Source of the DNA: Symbiodinium natans
Taxonomy: Eukaryota; Sar; Dinophyceae; Suessiales; Symbiodiniaceae
DNA: 64,000 bases
Direction: 5' to 3'
Assembly (NCBI GenBank): GCA_905221605.1
Contig: CAJNDS010002801.1
Span: 312,001-376,000 of the forward strand
How positions within the stretch are numbered: the first letter of the stretch is position 1; each line of letters begins with the position of its first letter. The position numbers and the translations under genes were made by a program. Shown here in pieces: positions 10,967 to 22,448 of the stretch. The notes beneath the pieces are model-generated. The model did no database searches. It was not told the DNA's origin and saw only the letters and a list, made by a program, of their open reading frames with translations.

Positions 10967-12432
10967 TTCAATTTCGGATCCATCCTACCACTTGCACGCC
11001 CTCAGCATCTCGCAGCTCAACCAGCCTGTATCTTCTAAACATGGAGAACTAACTGCCAAAGCCTGACCAGTCCTGATTGGCCGGGATTTGGATATCACCT
11101 CAGCCCACGGCATGATATGGCATGGGCAATACTGAGCTCGAAGCAGGAAGTGCACATCCCCCAGTGTTGCCCAGAAGCACTAGACAGCATGCTCGCAGTG
11201 CTCAAACTGGCAGTGGTGTGTTAGAGAAAAGCCTGGCGCCAGACGAGGTGGGTGCGGCATGGAAGGGCTTTTCCAAGCTTTGTGCTAGCCAGGCACGCTG
11301 ATTCATGACATGGCGACGTGTGCTGCGACATCTATTGAGGTATGACCTCCGTGGTGTACTCAGGGGTGCCAGTGCGTCTTCCAGTACGTCCTTCGATCAC
11401 AATCTGAACAACTTTCAAAGCAACGGCAAAGCCTTCAACAGGCGCAAACCTGTGGAGAAGTTTCACGAGAGCTTAAAAGCAGCTCACAAAAAAGAAAAGC
11501 CATTGTAATGTATAATGTCCAGCAAATAATGCACAATGTACACATGCAAACATTCATACATATGTATATATTTATGTATATATATATATACATGTACACC
11601 TGTACTACATATGGTACATACATCCATACATACATACATACATACATACATGCACACATACATACATACATGCATGCATACACACATACACACACATACA
11701 CACATACACACATACACACATACACACATACACACATACACACATACACAAATACACACATACACACATACACACAAACACACAAACACACATACGCACA
11801 TACACACATACACACATAGACACATACACACATACACACATGCATAGATTGAGGCCCCAGCCAGTCTTGAAGTCGACGGAGGCCCTCTCCAAGAGGCGGT
11901 ACCTGAGTACTTTGAAGGCACCACAGGGTACCAACAGGGAACTTGCAGGGTGCCCATGACAGGTACTCTTTACGATTCTACTGCCCTCATCCCTTTTCAT
12001 ACTCCTCCTGGCCCCTTGATACCGAAGCTCAGGGTTTTGCCCGTTGTGCAAATCTTGGCGGGCTTCCCGCAGCATGAGCATGTTCTTGGACCAGACCTCA
12101 GTGATCGTTCAAGCACAACCTTGTCCTATCGACGCTCGACCCGCAGAACAGAAGTGACCTCACTGGGGCACCGGCCCTCGCCTCATCCAGCGTTGGGTAC
12201 TTCTCCGCCAATTCCCGCGCCTCTCCCAGGACTTGGCTTCAACAAACTCGGCATTTCTAGTATATTCTAGTCCAGTGCTGCTATTCAAATGCTCTTCCGC
12301 TCCTGATGGTCAGGGACCCGCCAGGACGGTCCATAGCGCGCTTCAACATAAATCTCCTGCCAATGCACACACGGCATTAAAGCAGATACATCAAACTCTA
12401 GAAGCGGCCCCAAGCATCTCTTAGATTCCAGG
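10967..12432. other. Gene-poor stretch with microsatellite
   Basis: Holds the CATA/CACATA tract at 11556-11842 and otherwise only short ambiguous frames. Confidence 0.45.
11556..11842. repeat. CATA / CACATA microsatellite
   Basis: Pyrimidine-purine alternating array, mostly CATA then CACATA, about 285 bp. Frames on both strands remain open through it (Tyr/Met/Cys/Val and His/Thr/Tyr repeats) and should not be read as proteins. Confidence 0.95.
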
Positions 12433-14553
12433 TTAGAGTACCAATTCCGACAAGCGCGGCCAGTCCTTTGAGAAGTCAACCTGACCTATCACAGGACAAG
12501 GTGCGGCCTTCTCTCTGGGCGCGGGGAACGTGTGATTGCGGATTTTGACCTCCACACCACAGCCGTGCCGAGAGCGTCTTGATTCCGACCCAAGCATTGA
12601 ACGGGTTGTCACTGACACCTGCAGGCTCAGCTCCCTGCGGCAGATGGCGGGAAGATCAGGTGCTGTGTGGCGATGGCAAAGTCCATGTCTCAGCTCCCGC
12701 CCAATAGACATTCGGCAAAAAGATAACCATCATAAAAATTAGATATAATTAGAGTGTATGTACGACATCCGGCTCCCCACTGCTCCTCGAGCAACTCGAG
12801 CCCAAACATATGTATAATCAAGACTTGCTGCGACGGCCTTCATCGTAAATGTCCATGTAGTAGGCCAGGTCGTTGCCTCACGAGCACACTCTGCAGGAAT
12901 CGAACACGGCCAAGGCTCCGCACTACCTCGAAGTGCGCGGACGGGTCCATGATCATTGGCAAGCAACTGGCCGAGGTTCGCACCCACCTTCTCAGTGTCC
13001 CACTCGAAGTGCTCGTTGAAGGGCGCCTGCGTCTCTGGGAGCGGCTCAAGCGACACCCAAAGGCCCCGTCAAGGTGCTACCAGACTGGACACTGGGCCGC
13101 AGACTCGATTTACAGGATAGCCGTCCCACCTTTGTAAGAAACCACAATCACATGCTTCATGTATCGGCGAACTCAAGGCTGGCCTTCGGAGCGCTACCTT
13201 GCTGAGGCCAGAGCACTGCACATAGGCGCGCACAGTGCGGCTGGTCTGGATCCTCGGCCCACCAGCTGTCGCGTGTTTGTGCCATCGCTTCATTGCGCAT
13301 CGACATCTTCCAAAATAAGGCTTGGCATCCACACGATCATGAAATGGTACGATTTCGCGCCCATGTCTTCCTCACAGCTCGGCATGCGTGCACACAGAAA
13401 CGACGCACTCGCAGTTCATCAGCGGAATTGACCTCGACGAGCGGTCCTCATTGATGAGCATCGCCCGTTCCCAGCCTAAGACTCTTCGAGACAAAGCAGT
13501 CTCTCCAAGGACAACCCGAGGAGCAAATCAGGCTGTCTTCTGAGAGGAGGAAGGCGGGCAGATGAGTGAATGTGTGCTGTGTGTGCGTGTGCGTGAGACT
13601 GAGTGAGTGAGTGGTTGAGTGGGTGGTGAGTGAGTGATGATGACTGATGAGTGAGTTGCAAGCGGCAGATGAGTGAATGTGTGCTGTGTGTGTGTGCGTG
13701 AGACTGAGTGAGTGAGTGAGTGAGTGAGTGGTGAGGTGGTGAGTTGTGCTGTGTGGGTGAGACTGAGTCAGTGAGTGATGATGAGTGAGTGAGTGAGTGA
13801 GTGAGTAGTGAGTTGTGCTGTGCGGTAAAATGAGAGGAGGGAGGAGGAGGAGGAGGACAGCCCCAAAAAGCAAGAACCCCGTACACGCAAAGATGTGGGG
13901 AAAAAACAAGTTGTCAACTGCAGCCCAAACTTGTGATGCCGAAGAGGCACCCTCTCTTGGCACAAAGATGTCCAAGTCAGCAGTATAAGGGATGATATCC
14001 TGCAAATACAGTGGCAGCTAATCATCTTGGATTTTCTGACCTGTCATCCCAAGTCATCGCATGAGCAAGCTAGAAGTAGAAAAGGTGAAGATGGGGTGTT
14101 CTCACTCGAGCAGCAGACCCTTCTCCTGGTCTCGCACTGCACCCAGCAACGTACCCTCAGACACCATGAAGGTCACGTTCTGCCTCGGTCAGACACCCCG
14201 GCGTGACCAAGTCCAAGCCGTGCCCTCTTATATGGCCCATGACTGGAAGCCTGAAGCCTTTTGTTTTAAACTCGTCCTGCGCGCAGGGCCTGGTCAGGAA
14301 CCTGCTGAAGTCCAGCAGCATCTCAAACATCAGATCAGAGCAGCCTGGGCTGGCAGGAGTGTGTGCGGCGTTCTGCAACCGACATCATGGGGCCCCCCTT
14401 ATATGGCCCCTCAAAATTAGCTCCCCCTGTTGGAAGCTAATTCTAATTCGGAACCTGGGCGCTTTTGAGGTTTCCTGGGGGCGCCTCATGCTTCCACATG
14501 TCTGAGCTTGGCACAATTTCCATTCACGCGGCAGGAGTTCTGGTCGCGAGAAC
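12433..14553 (-). CDS. LicD/fukutin-like nucleotidyltransferase-fold protein (10 exons, 5' end unknown)
   Basis: Ten minus-strand exons join in phase: 14450-14553, 14290-14344, 14126-14183, 13885-13999, 13376-13475, 13217-13252, 13105-13129, 12984-13026, 12825-12876, 12433-12577. Across the joins the product reads NVTFMVSEGTLLGAVRDQ, then DIIPYTADLDIFVP. This is the LicD/FKTN signature: SEGTLLGAVR, and an acidic DLDI pair expected to bind metal and nucleotide. Further on come YPVNR-APFNEHFEWDTEKVG, YYMDIYDE and, near the end, VEVKIRNHTFPAP, which fits the family's C-terminal pattern. Such proteins transfer phosphocholine, ribitol-phosphate or similar groups to glycans; the substrate here is unknown. 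Three introns start GA, GC, GA and the rest GT; acceptors are AG|G except the last (AG|A). The 13376-13475 and 13217-13252 exons are the least certain. An upstream exon with the start codon was not found. Confidence 0.75.
13556..13835. repeat. GTGA/GTGTGC repeat inside an intron
   Basis: About 280 bp of GAGTGAGTGAGT and GTGTGCTGTGTGTG units, with a roughly 120-bp segment (AGATGAGTGAATGTGTGCTG and what follows) present twice. It lies in the intron between exons 13885-13999 and 13376-13475 of the LicD-like gene. Confidence 0.85.
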
Positions 14554-16065
14554 CTGAGCAACTCAGCTCCAGGAACAACGACAGCCACGTATCCAAGAAT
14601 CATTCTACGAATAGATCCTCAAAACCTTTCGAAACCCCTCTCATCCGCCACCCTGAGGTTGGGGCACTTCAGCCTATGTAGACCTCTACATTTCAGCTTC
14701 AAGCCGTCGAAGCCGGCCACATCAGCCCCTCATCCTGGGTGCCCTAAGACCTCCCAAAACGAACACGGCGTGATCTCAGCCCCCTGCAGGGGGGACTCCT
14801 GCAAGCCTCAAAATTCAGCTTCGGTTGCTTGTGCCGTCTTTTGCGTATTGCTGAGATCTCTCTTAGCGCCTTTGCTTGCAGTCCTTAGATTTGGCTTAGT
14901 TAGCTGTTGCTGCCACCGGCTCAGCTGGAAAGTGCGGCACAAGAACCTCGGTGCCTACTCCGCAACACTTCGCCGTCTGACAAGCAACGCCGCCGAAACT
15001 GCGCACCAGGTCGCTTGCATTGAACCAACTGCACATTGAATTGCTACTTTACCTGTGCTTCAAACTGGCTACGGGACTATTTCGTTGCCACGTACCCGCG
15101 CGAGACTTTCGCCAAAACTGGCCGTGCTGCTTTCACACGCTGGCTGGTGGCTCTGGTTCGGCTGCTGCGCGCCAAACATCTCCTAGCCATAGCCATGATC
15201 CAGTCGCCAAGCAGTGTTTCTGGTCGCCAAGGTGGGCTGCGAAGACACTAGTTTGGCTTAGGGCACTCTTGGCTTGCCAACCTGGCCACTGCCTTCCTAA
15301 AGGATGTGTTGCTTCCAGCCTTTGGAACCACAATAAACGAGGAGCTTAAGCAGAAGTGCAGAACCCTACGAACAAGGTGAATCGCCCCTGCGCAGCAATG
15401 CCATCCTGCAGGCCTGCCCATCAGAAACGGCCCGGCAATCTCAGCATCCCTGTCAAACGCGTTCCGCAAGTACAGAAATCCCCTAGGCCATGGCCACCAA
15501 ACACAAACAATCAAAGATGCCTTAATGCCCTCATTGTCTCATGCCCTGAAACAATAAACACACCGAACCCCTCGCTCCATACCACCTCAAGCCTGCTTGC
15601 TCGGTGCCAGGCGTGGCCCTCTAAGGCCGTGGTCTCACGGCCTCCCAGAAATCTCAGGGTTTGGGCAGCCAAGGCATTTGCCGAGACATTTTGCTTTGAA
15701 AGCCAAGATCCGGGGGTTGAGGCTGCTGCAACCCTGATGACTCTGACTCTGCAGACTCTGCATGACTCTGATGACTCTTTCTGATGACTCTTGGTGATGA
15801 TTGCAATGATTGTCACAGGCTTTTCTGGGCTCCGAGTCAAAGCGGTGGGGTAGCTGCTGAAAGGACAGGACTTGGCAGGCTTGGACTCAAGAGGTGGCTT
15901 CACGGCTCTCATGTGCTGCCACATCTCATCATGAACCTAAGGACGAAGTCCCAGAAACCCTCCAACCACCCATTTTGTCTTCATTCACTTCGCGGTGGCC
16001 ATGGGCTCGGCTTCCAGGCTCACCGGAGACTGGGGATTCAGGGTTTTTTTGCACGACTTGCGGTT
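14554..16065. other. Stretch without a resolved gene
   Basis: Upstream exons of the LicD-like gene should lie here. Protein-like frames occur on both strands: plus 15060-15220 (NWLRDYFVATYPRETFAK) and minus 15133-15333. I could not decide between them. Confidence 0.3.
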
Positions 16066-17021
16066 TTAAATCGAGGATGAGTTGATTAGCTGGGCATTCA
16101 TTACATGGCTCAAATTCCACGATGCATGATGGAAGTGCGCTCTTGCTTCAGCCTCCGGGCATGCTGCCGAAGCATGGAAAAGAAGCCTGCACACTTTGGC
16201 CCAAGGCGGTGAAACCTGGCAGCACCTGCTACTGCAGAACTCATACAGGTGTTGAGAAAGCAATCCAGCCAATCGTCGGTTTCTGAAAAGAACACTTTAA
16301 GATTTTAAGACGTTCCGATCTCGAGAAGGCGAGCACCATTCTCTACAGCCACTCTTGGCTCCAGCCCGAGGCCCTTGAAGGTCACGAGGGGCTCGGGCCT
16401 TGCCACCGGGCGCGGGGCGAATTTTTCGGTGGATACTTGGGCTGAGAGGGACGCACGTGGGCTGAGTGCAAAGGGCATAATACCCCAGGCGCCAACGGCA
16501 ACAGAACACGCCACTCACAGTCACAACATGTTTTCAAGAGCACGGAATGACCCCTTAATCTCCCAGATGGTACGTCAAATCCTTCCCCATCTCTTCTTTG
16601 CTGGAACCGTGGCCTCCTGCCCATGGCCTCGCGCCGGGCGCGGTTCATCTTGGCCACCTTTGAAGTGTCAGGGGCTGTCCCATCTCTACCAGCATTCACT
16701 GCAGCAATTGCAGCCCCCTGTGATTCGAACCATACAGGCACATCTTTGGATCACGATGAGGAAAGGCTGTAGTAGAAATGTGGCGCTCACAACACTTCAG
16801 AACCAAGATCTGGCACGCGTGCTGACTTGGATGGGTCGGATGGGCCGTACAAACAAGATACCCCGCGTCCATCGCAGGTGTTGCACGTACACTAGGGTGC
16901 GTAGATGGGGCATGACCGATTTGCACCACACGCGTTTGCTCGAAACCTTCGACGAAGGGCCTTGTGCACGCAATCGCTCAGGCAACTTTTGCGCAGGAGG
17001 GCCAAAATCTCTAGAAATCAT
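16066..17021 (-). CDS. Candidate multi-exon gene, unknown product
   Basis: Successive minus-strand segments read like protein: 16800-17021 (GPPAQKLPERLRAQG), 16560-16740 (GAAIAAVNAGRDGTAPDTSK), 16313-16500 (VTFKGLGLEPRVAVENGARL) and 16066-16286, entered through a TTCTTTTCAG acceptor after a GGAAC|GTCTTA donor. The last join is phase-consistent and ends in a stop. The final exon is also open in a second frame (TDDWLDCFLNTCMSS), so its reading is ambiguous. No domain is recognised. A plus-strand frame of 228 codons (16375-17061) covers the same bases and is probably a shadow. Confidence 0.4.
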
Positions 17022-17468
17022 AGCAACCAGAGTTCATGGCAAGCCTGCCGAAGGTTCTTGATTTCGCGAGGCTCCGGCGGTATGTATCATGACCTTCCGC
17101 TCCGTCCTGGGAACCAGCAGGGTGGCCAAATCGGCCAGGTGGGTTGCATGGCAGCTGGTGTCCCAAGTAGGTGATCTGCAACTATGAGGAGGCCAGCACC
17201 CAACGTGGCTAGGATTTTCAAATCCCAAACTTCAAAGCTCAAGGACATATTAGATATACATAGAGCAACTTCTCACATAAAATTGACGCCTTAGGCCCCT
17301 GCGACGTCATCTCAGGCCAGCCTTCCAACCTCGGCGGGCACTGCAATATAGGGCTTCCAATCTGCACGATGACGGCTTCCCACTGGGTAAAAGTATGCAC
17401 ACGCACGAAGACACCCTAAGCCCTAAAATGAACGAATTGACAAAACAAGGCGAGGCATTGGAAAAGGA

Positions 17469-18281
17469 TCACCTTGGAAAGAAATAAATGCCAAGAGGGG
17501 AGGGGGGAGACTGGTCAGGGTCAGGGAACAAAAGCTGTGGATGGAGAGAAGCTGCACTTTCAACTGGAGAGGGGTTGGGAAGTTTGCAGGCGATCAGGAG
17601 GGCACACTGGATCCCTGGCACATCATAGTTGTCCAAGTCTGTCAGCAGCTCCTCTTCCCCCTGCAACCCCCCCGATCTCTGTGTCTTCAATATTTTTCAA
17701 CTGGGCGGCTTTCTCTTCCTAAGAGCCCGCATCCCTCCATCCGCTGCCCCTGTCCCCACCCTACTGAAAAAACAGCTTGACGTGCGATTGGTTCATTCAG
17801 AGCCTGCACGTCTTTTTCGGCATGTGCGAGAAGCCACAATGCGGCGTCGCGGTACCACCGCAGGCCAGACTGGAGAGCTCGCCGATTGTGGCGCCTTGTG
17901 GCTTCGGGTTCTATGGCAGGAACGATGGAGGGTTCCGTAGATTTCCGGCCTCGTTTCAGATTGAAGGCATGGTACGTTCTCGCCAGTTGCACCCATGCAG
18001 CAACGAAGGGAGCAGACAGGAATCTCTAACAACTTCTAGAACCCTCCTTTCTTTGCGCAGGCCTGCAACCTCCATCCTGTGAGACAGAACCAACAATCAC
18101 ACACCTGAGGAGAAAGCTTGCACGTCTGCAAGAGTTCCTGTGACCAAAACAACAGAAAGCACAAAAAGCAGCAATCACATGCATGGGCCATATGGCCTGT
18201 GAGGGACTACAGCTCATTGAAGTCACCTCCACGTACTGCCAATGCTGGTGTGCGGAGTCCAGCGCTGCCCACCCGTCTCTC
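17469..18281 (-). CDS. Candidate multi-exon gene, unknown product
   Basis: Exon 18227-18281 is well bounded (TAG|G acceptor, GTGGAG|GTGACT donor, 18 full codons, RDGWAALDSAHQHWQYVE). Further minus-strand coding-like blocks follow at about 17760-17980 (ALQSGLRWYRDAALWLLAHA) and 17500-17690 (EEELLTDLDNYDVPGIQCAL). They are hydrophilic, helical and have no recognised domain. Edges of the last two are not fixed. Confidence 0.4.
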
Positions 18282-19530
18282 CTATGTTCTTGTCTAAACA
18301 GAGAAAGAGATAAGGGGAAAGCCAAGCGGCCCTCTCTCTCCCACTGTCTATGCTTCTCTCCATGCCTTGCGTTGTCTCATTCCCTCTCTCCTTCTGCAAA
18401 TCTATTGGAGGCCGATGCTCTTTTTTGTGCGGGCAGGTGCCTCCAGGGGGGGACGCTGCCTTCATCTCATTCTGCCTTCCCGTACCGTAAAAGACATGCC
18501 GTGTCCAGCTCCAAGCAGTCGCAAATCGTGTACCAAAACAACTTCGTCCAAAACACATCCCGATCACTTCTTCTTGCAGAGGGCCGCCATGCTTCTCTCC
18601 GTGAGGTCAGGAGAAACGAAATCATCAGGCCTCCCTGCTTGAAGCAGTCTGTGAAGTCAAATGCTACAAGCAGCAAAATACGCAAGCACCCCCTGCCGGC
18701 CCATCTCTGCTTCGTCGCCGTAAGACAAGCCTCTGTGGGGCTGCCCTGCGCACCCGGTCACCCGTGCTGCAGCTGGAGGGGCAGAGAAGGCATGGCTGTG
18801 AGGTGCGCACAGCAACCGGTGAAACCAAACGAGGGCAAACATCAAACATGCTCGGGCCGAGACCACAGGACCCTAGGACCTGCATCGTTCATGAACCTCC
18901 ACGAGCCTTGCACCACAACCATACTGTAAGCCGGGCACCGCATGCCGCGCCGCGCCAAACGCAGGCGCCGAGAGTCCAGAAGAAGCCGGAACAGCTGAGG
19001 AAAGGAGTCGAAGCGAAGCAGGTGCCTCGGCATTGTTGGCACGCCATGACATGCTTCGCTTTGTCGATACCGCTTGATGCACGAGGTACGCTGGCAATGC
19101 GAGCCGCAGACTTCCAGTGCAAAGAACTGAGTACCGCCACACGGTCAAAAGCCAAAATGAACACCAACCCTTTGCATCGGGGCCTCTGAAGTGCCCATGA
19201 AAGCCAACCCCCGAAAGCTGCAAGCAAGTGCAGCGAGGGGCGGAAGGCGGCTGCAGTCAGAGTAGGCGTACCTGCCACGCGCCATGATCAAACAGAATGC
19301 CAAGGAAAGGTTCGAATCTCGAGCGATTGGATGTTCTGCGTCTCAAGGTGTGCAGCTGCACGGCTGGACTGGCCAAGGCACCAGTGAAGCACAGTCTCCG
19401 GCACCGAGGTCTCTGGCCGCCAAAAGGGCGGCGGGTCACTTTGGAGTCCTTCAGTACATGACAGACGCACGCACCACCGTTGCCCAACAAAACAGATTCC
19501 AAACCACTTGCACCACCATTGATATATGAC

Positions 19531-19624
19531 TATATATATATATACAAAACACACACACACACACAGATATATATATATATATATAATTACACACAAATAT
19601 ATATATATATATATGTATATGTAT
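19531..19624. repeat. AT and AC microsatellite
   Basis: Alternating TATATA and CACACA tracts, about 95 bp. Confidence 0.95.
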
Positions 19625-20135
19625 ACAGGTCCGAAGCAGACGCTTCCATGTGTCTGCCTTCTGGAAGGTGGGGAAACTCAACGGCACCGAGCTCCTTGAG
19701 TGCGACAAAACTGTTGCACAAAGCCGTCTTCGGGCGACCCCAATGGCCTACGACAGTCTCGCACGTGTCTTGCACTGGGGCGTGCAAGTGTGCGTGGCCT
19801 CATTTCTAGGCGCCTTAGTCCCAGGTCTTAGAGCTTAAACTCCTTGAGCCCCCTGTTGAAAGGCCATGCTGCCTGAAATGTGGTCCAGCCGCTGAGGTGC
19901 TGAATCTTGAAGATCCACGCGCTCCTGGAAAGACGCAAAGATCCACAAAGGCACCCGGCAGCCATGATCTTTACCAGTACGAGATGATGCGAGTGCGGAT
20001 GAGTATGGATGAGTATCAAGAGGGCCGAGGCTGCCTTGCATCGAATGTGCCAGGGAGATGCACGTCAGACGAGAAACGGGGCAAAATTCGGAGTGCCCCC
20101 CCGGATCTCAGAATCTCAGAATCCTTGAATCTCTC

Positions 20136-20238
20136 CTTGGGAGGAGCAGCGCCGGCCCCAAGCTGTAGAGCTCGTAGAAGGCCATCAAGGCCGGATCCCA
20201 TGGGAAGAGCACCGCCGCCTTGAATTGGGCCATCTGTC
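20136..20238 (-). CDS. Exon of a possible glycosyltransferase-like protein
   Basis: Exon with acceptor CTCCCAG|G and donor CCAAG|GAGAGA (GA donor), 103 bp, open in phase. It encodes GQMAQFKAAVLFPWDPALMA, followed by FYELYSLGPALLLPR. The LMAFYELYS-x-GPALLLPR passage resembles the region of GT-B-type glycosyltransferases that closes over the donor sugar, and I recall similar protist proteins; this is recollection, not a search. A coding-like block upstream (20260-20480, minus; VVVRQSLRRVMDWLAGELAE) may be another exon of the same gene. Confidence 0.45.
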
Positions 20239-20834
20239 CTGGGAGCATATTCGGCGCCCACTCCGCCCCCAACACGCAACAGATCCTGTAACTATGCCGA
20301 CTACCTCTGCAAACACAAACGGTGCAGCACTCTTTCTGAGGCTGTATTCTGCCAATTCTCCGGCAAGCCAGTCCATTACACGACGCAAGGATTGCCGGAC
20401 AACCACAGGTTCCTCTGAGTTCCTCCTGCCTCCGCATCCGTCCATATCACAAGTGCGGAAAACGGACTCGAATTCAGAAATGAACTCATGACGGCGTATG
20501 CCGAGACACGTTTTGCTGCCCAACAAGTGTTCACTCAACAGGCATTTGCATGGAGAGAAGGAAACTGCACGGCAGTATGCTCCCTCCGCACCACATGTCA
20601 CATGGAAGCTCTTCAAACCGGGAGCTGTGTGCAAAAGCAACGAGCTCCCAACATTCACTGAATTAGGACGGAAACAGATCAAGCTCGGGGCCTTGCAAGG
20701 ATCAGCCATAGTGGAAATGCAGACCTCATGCTGCACGGGAAGGTTGGATCTCGCGACCGTTTTCTCAACCTACTGGGCAGCTCTGAAGTTCCCACACAAA
20801 GATTGCCCGACTTCACGCCCTTGTGTCCTTGTGT

Positions 20835-21209
20835 TCAACGGCCCCTGGCTGTCGCGACCGTTTTCTCGACCTCCTGCGCAGCTCTGTGCACTGGAAGTGC
20901 CCACAGAAGATCGCCCGACGTGACGGGCACGGTTCTTCGTTTGTGCTCCACCGGTTCCCACTCGGTCCCTCGTTTGTGCTCCACTGGCTCCCACTCCAAG
21001 AGATCTTCTGTCGAGACTGGTACAGTTCGCCTCCTAGTTGGACACCGGAGGTTGCCGTGCACAGGGTTTTCTGCTGGAAGAACGCCCAGCAACTCTGCCT
21101 GCAGCTCCCTGACATTGCCTCTGGTGACCCTGGAGGAGACGGAGCACTCTGGCATCTTCACCTCTGTGACTTGCGTCCCCTGGACATGGGCGCTGGCTCC
21201 ACAACCCAT
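20835..21209 (-). CDS. Candidate N-acylated protein starting MGCGAS
   Basis: A minus-strand frame from an ATG at 21207-21209 begins MGCGASAHVQ, a classic N-myristoylation start (Gly2, Ser6) with a palmitoylatable Cys3. About 120 codons stay open, with an internal near-duplication of EWEPVEHKR. The underlying DNA has two copies of a roughly 100-bp segment starting TCGCGACCGTTTTCTC (about 20753 and 20853), which may be an exon duplication; the outer copy is frameshifted. The product would sit on the inner face of a membrane. The 3' end and any introns are unknown, and other frames are also open here. Confidence 0.42.
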   Translation of the reverse strand: MGCGASAHVQGTQVTEVKMPECSVSSRVTRGNVRELQAELLGVLPAENPVHGNLRCPTRRRTVPVSTEDLLEWEPVEHKRGTEWEPVEHKRRTVPVTSGDLLWALPVHRAAQEVEKTVATARGR

Positions 21210-22448
21210 GGCAAAGCTGCAGCCAGGCCAGGTCTGTGCCGAAATCACCCAAGAGATCCCCAAATTGCTTGCACCAGTCTTGCACCCATCTGAAGCTTTG
21301 AAGCTTAATATAACTTAATGCTTCTGACTTCCTGATACTGACTGCGCACGCCCTGTTCGGAGCCCGAGCTGCAGCCGTCCCAGATCCTCCAAATGTTCCA
21401 AGGAAACCATGGTGAAAACAAGAAGCACACAACTTCCTGGACAACCTTCGCAACTTGTTTTTTGTTGCCCCGTAGCCTCACTCGATCCTACCCCAGCACA
21501 CTTCGTTGCTCCTCTTTTGAGCTCCAAGGCTCGAAATGGCACGAAATCTCCGCTGCTTCGAACCACGCGCAGAGCCAGAGGCAGCTGCGAGCCGCAGGCA
21601 TCAAGGTGGGCCTCACGCGGGTTTGACAACCTCGCAGTACGACATGCAAGAACTCTGAGGTGGATGTGTAAGTTTTGATTTGGTTCCGACATGCGTATTC
21701 TGATCACCCGGTGAGCCTCCAGGACCGGAAGGAACAGCGAGAGTTGGAAGTAGCCTGAGCGCGGGGGGTTTTGCGGAGGGATGCGCCGCTCCCAAAGGTT
21801 GGGAAGACTTGGGTTTCATGGCAGAACAGCAGAAACTGTCAATCGAAATCGAGGTGCTGCTGCGGAAAAACAGCACCTGGCGCCGGTATGCTTTGCCCGG
21901 CGAGGTGCGGTACAGCTTGGAAGGTCGTTGCCTTGGCCCGCGGTGGATGACCAACGATTAAGCATAGCGTTCGAGGTTCGAAGAAAAAAAAACACCTGGG
22001 TGCGACCGATACCGACCAGGGCACACGTAGAGGGCCCTGGGCCGGACAACCTCCAGCTGGACTCCGGTGGCATACCTGCTTTTGCCCCAGCTTGGAAATT
22101 TTTTGGAGGTTCGGTGCTTTGCTTTTGCCTTGACGTCCTGCAGGCTTGGGATGGTTTGGGGTTCAAGCTCGATGCTCCGACATTTCTGCACCAGTCTCTG
22201 CCTGCGAGGCCACTACTTAACTTTCTAAAGCAGGTCCGGCTCTGGAGTCAGCAGACGCCCCGAACCTGATGACCCTGAACTTCTTGAACTTGCAAACCAA
22301 GCATTGGCACCGGATCTGCTCTCGCAAGGCAAAGTTGTGGGCCGCCCAAACATTGCCCTCCCGGTCTCCTGGGTTGAGTGAAGTACGCTTGCCATTTGCC
22401 CCAAACAACGATCCCCACTTTGCTTCTGCCTCTCACACTGAGACATGG

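Noticed and set aside
11484-12081. Minus-strand frames of 136-158 codons with Cys/Val/Tyr/Met repeats
   Set aside because: Microsatellite translation.
16700-16770. GGTTCGAATC on the minus strand, a tRNA T-loop word
   Set aside because: No acceptor, anticodon or D arm could be folded around it. The similar word at 19309 also fails.
16375-17061. Plus-strand frame of 228 codons
   Set aside because: Opposes the array direction, lacks motifs and covers minus-strand exons with a better join; treated as a shadow.
18183-18929. Plus-strand frame of 248 codons
   Set aside because: Ser/Cys/Arg/His-rich with no motif; overlaps a bounded minus-strand exon at 18227-18281. Length alone is not enough in this GC range.
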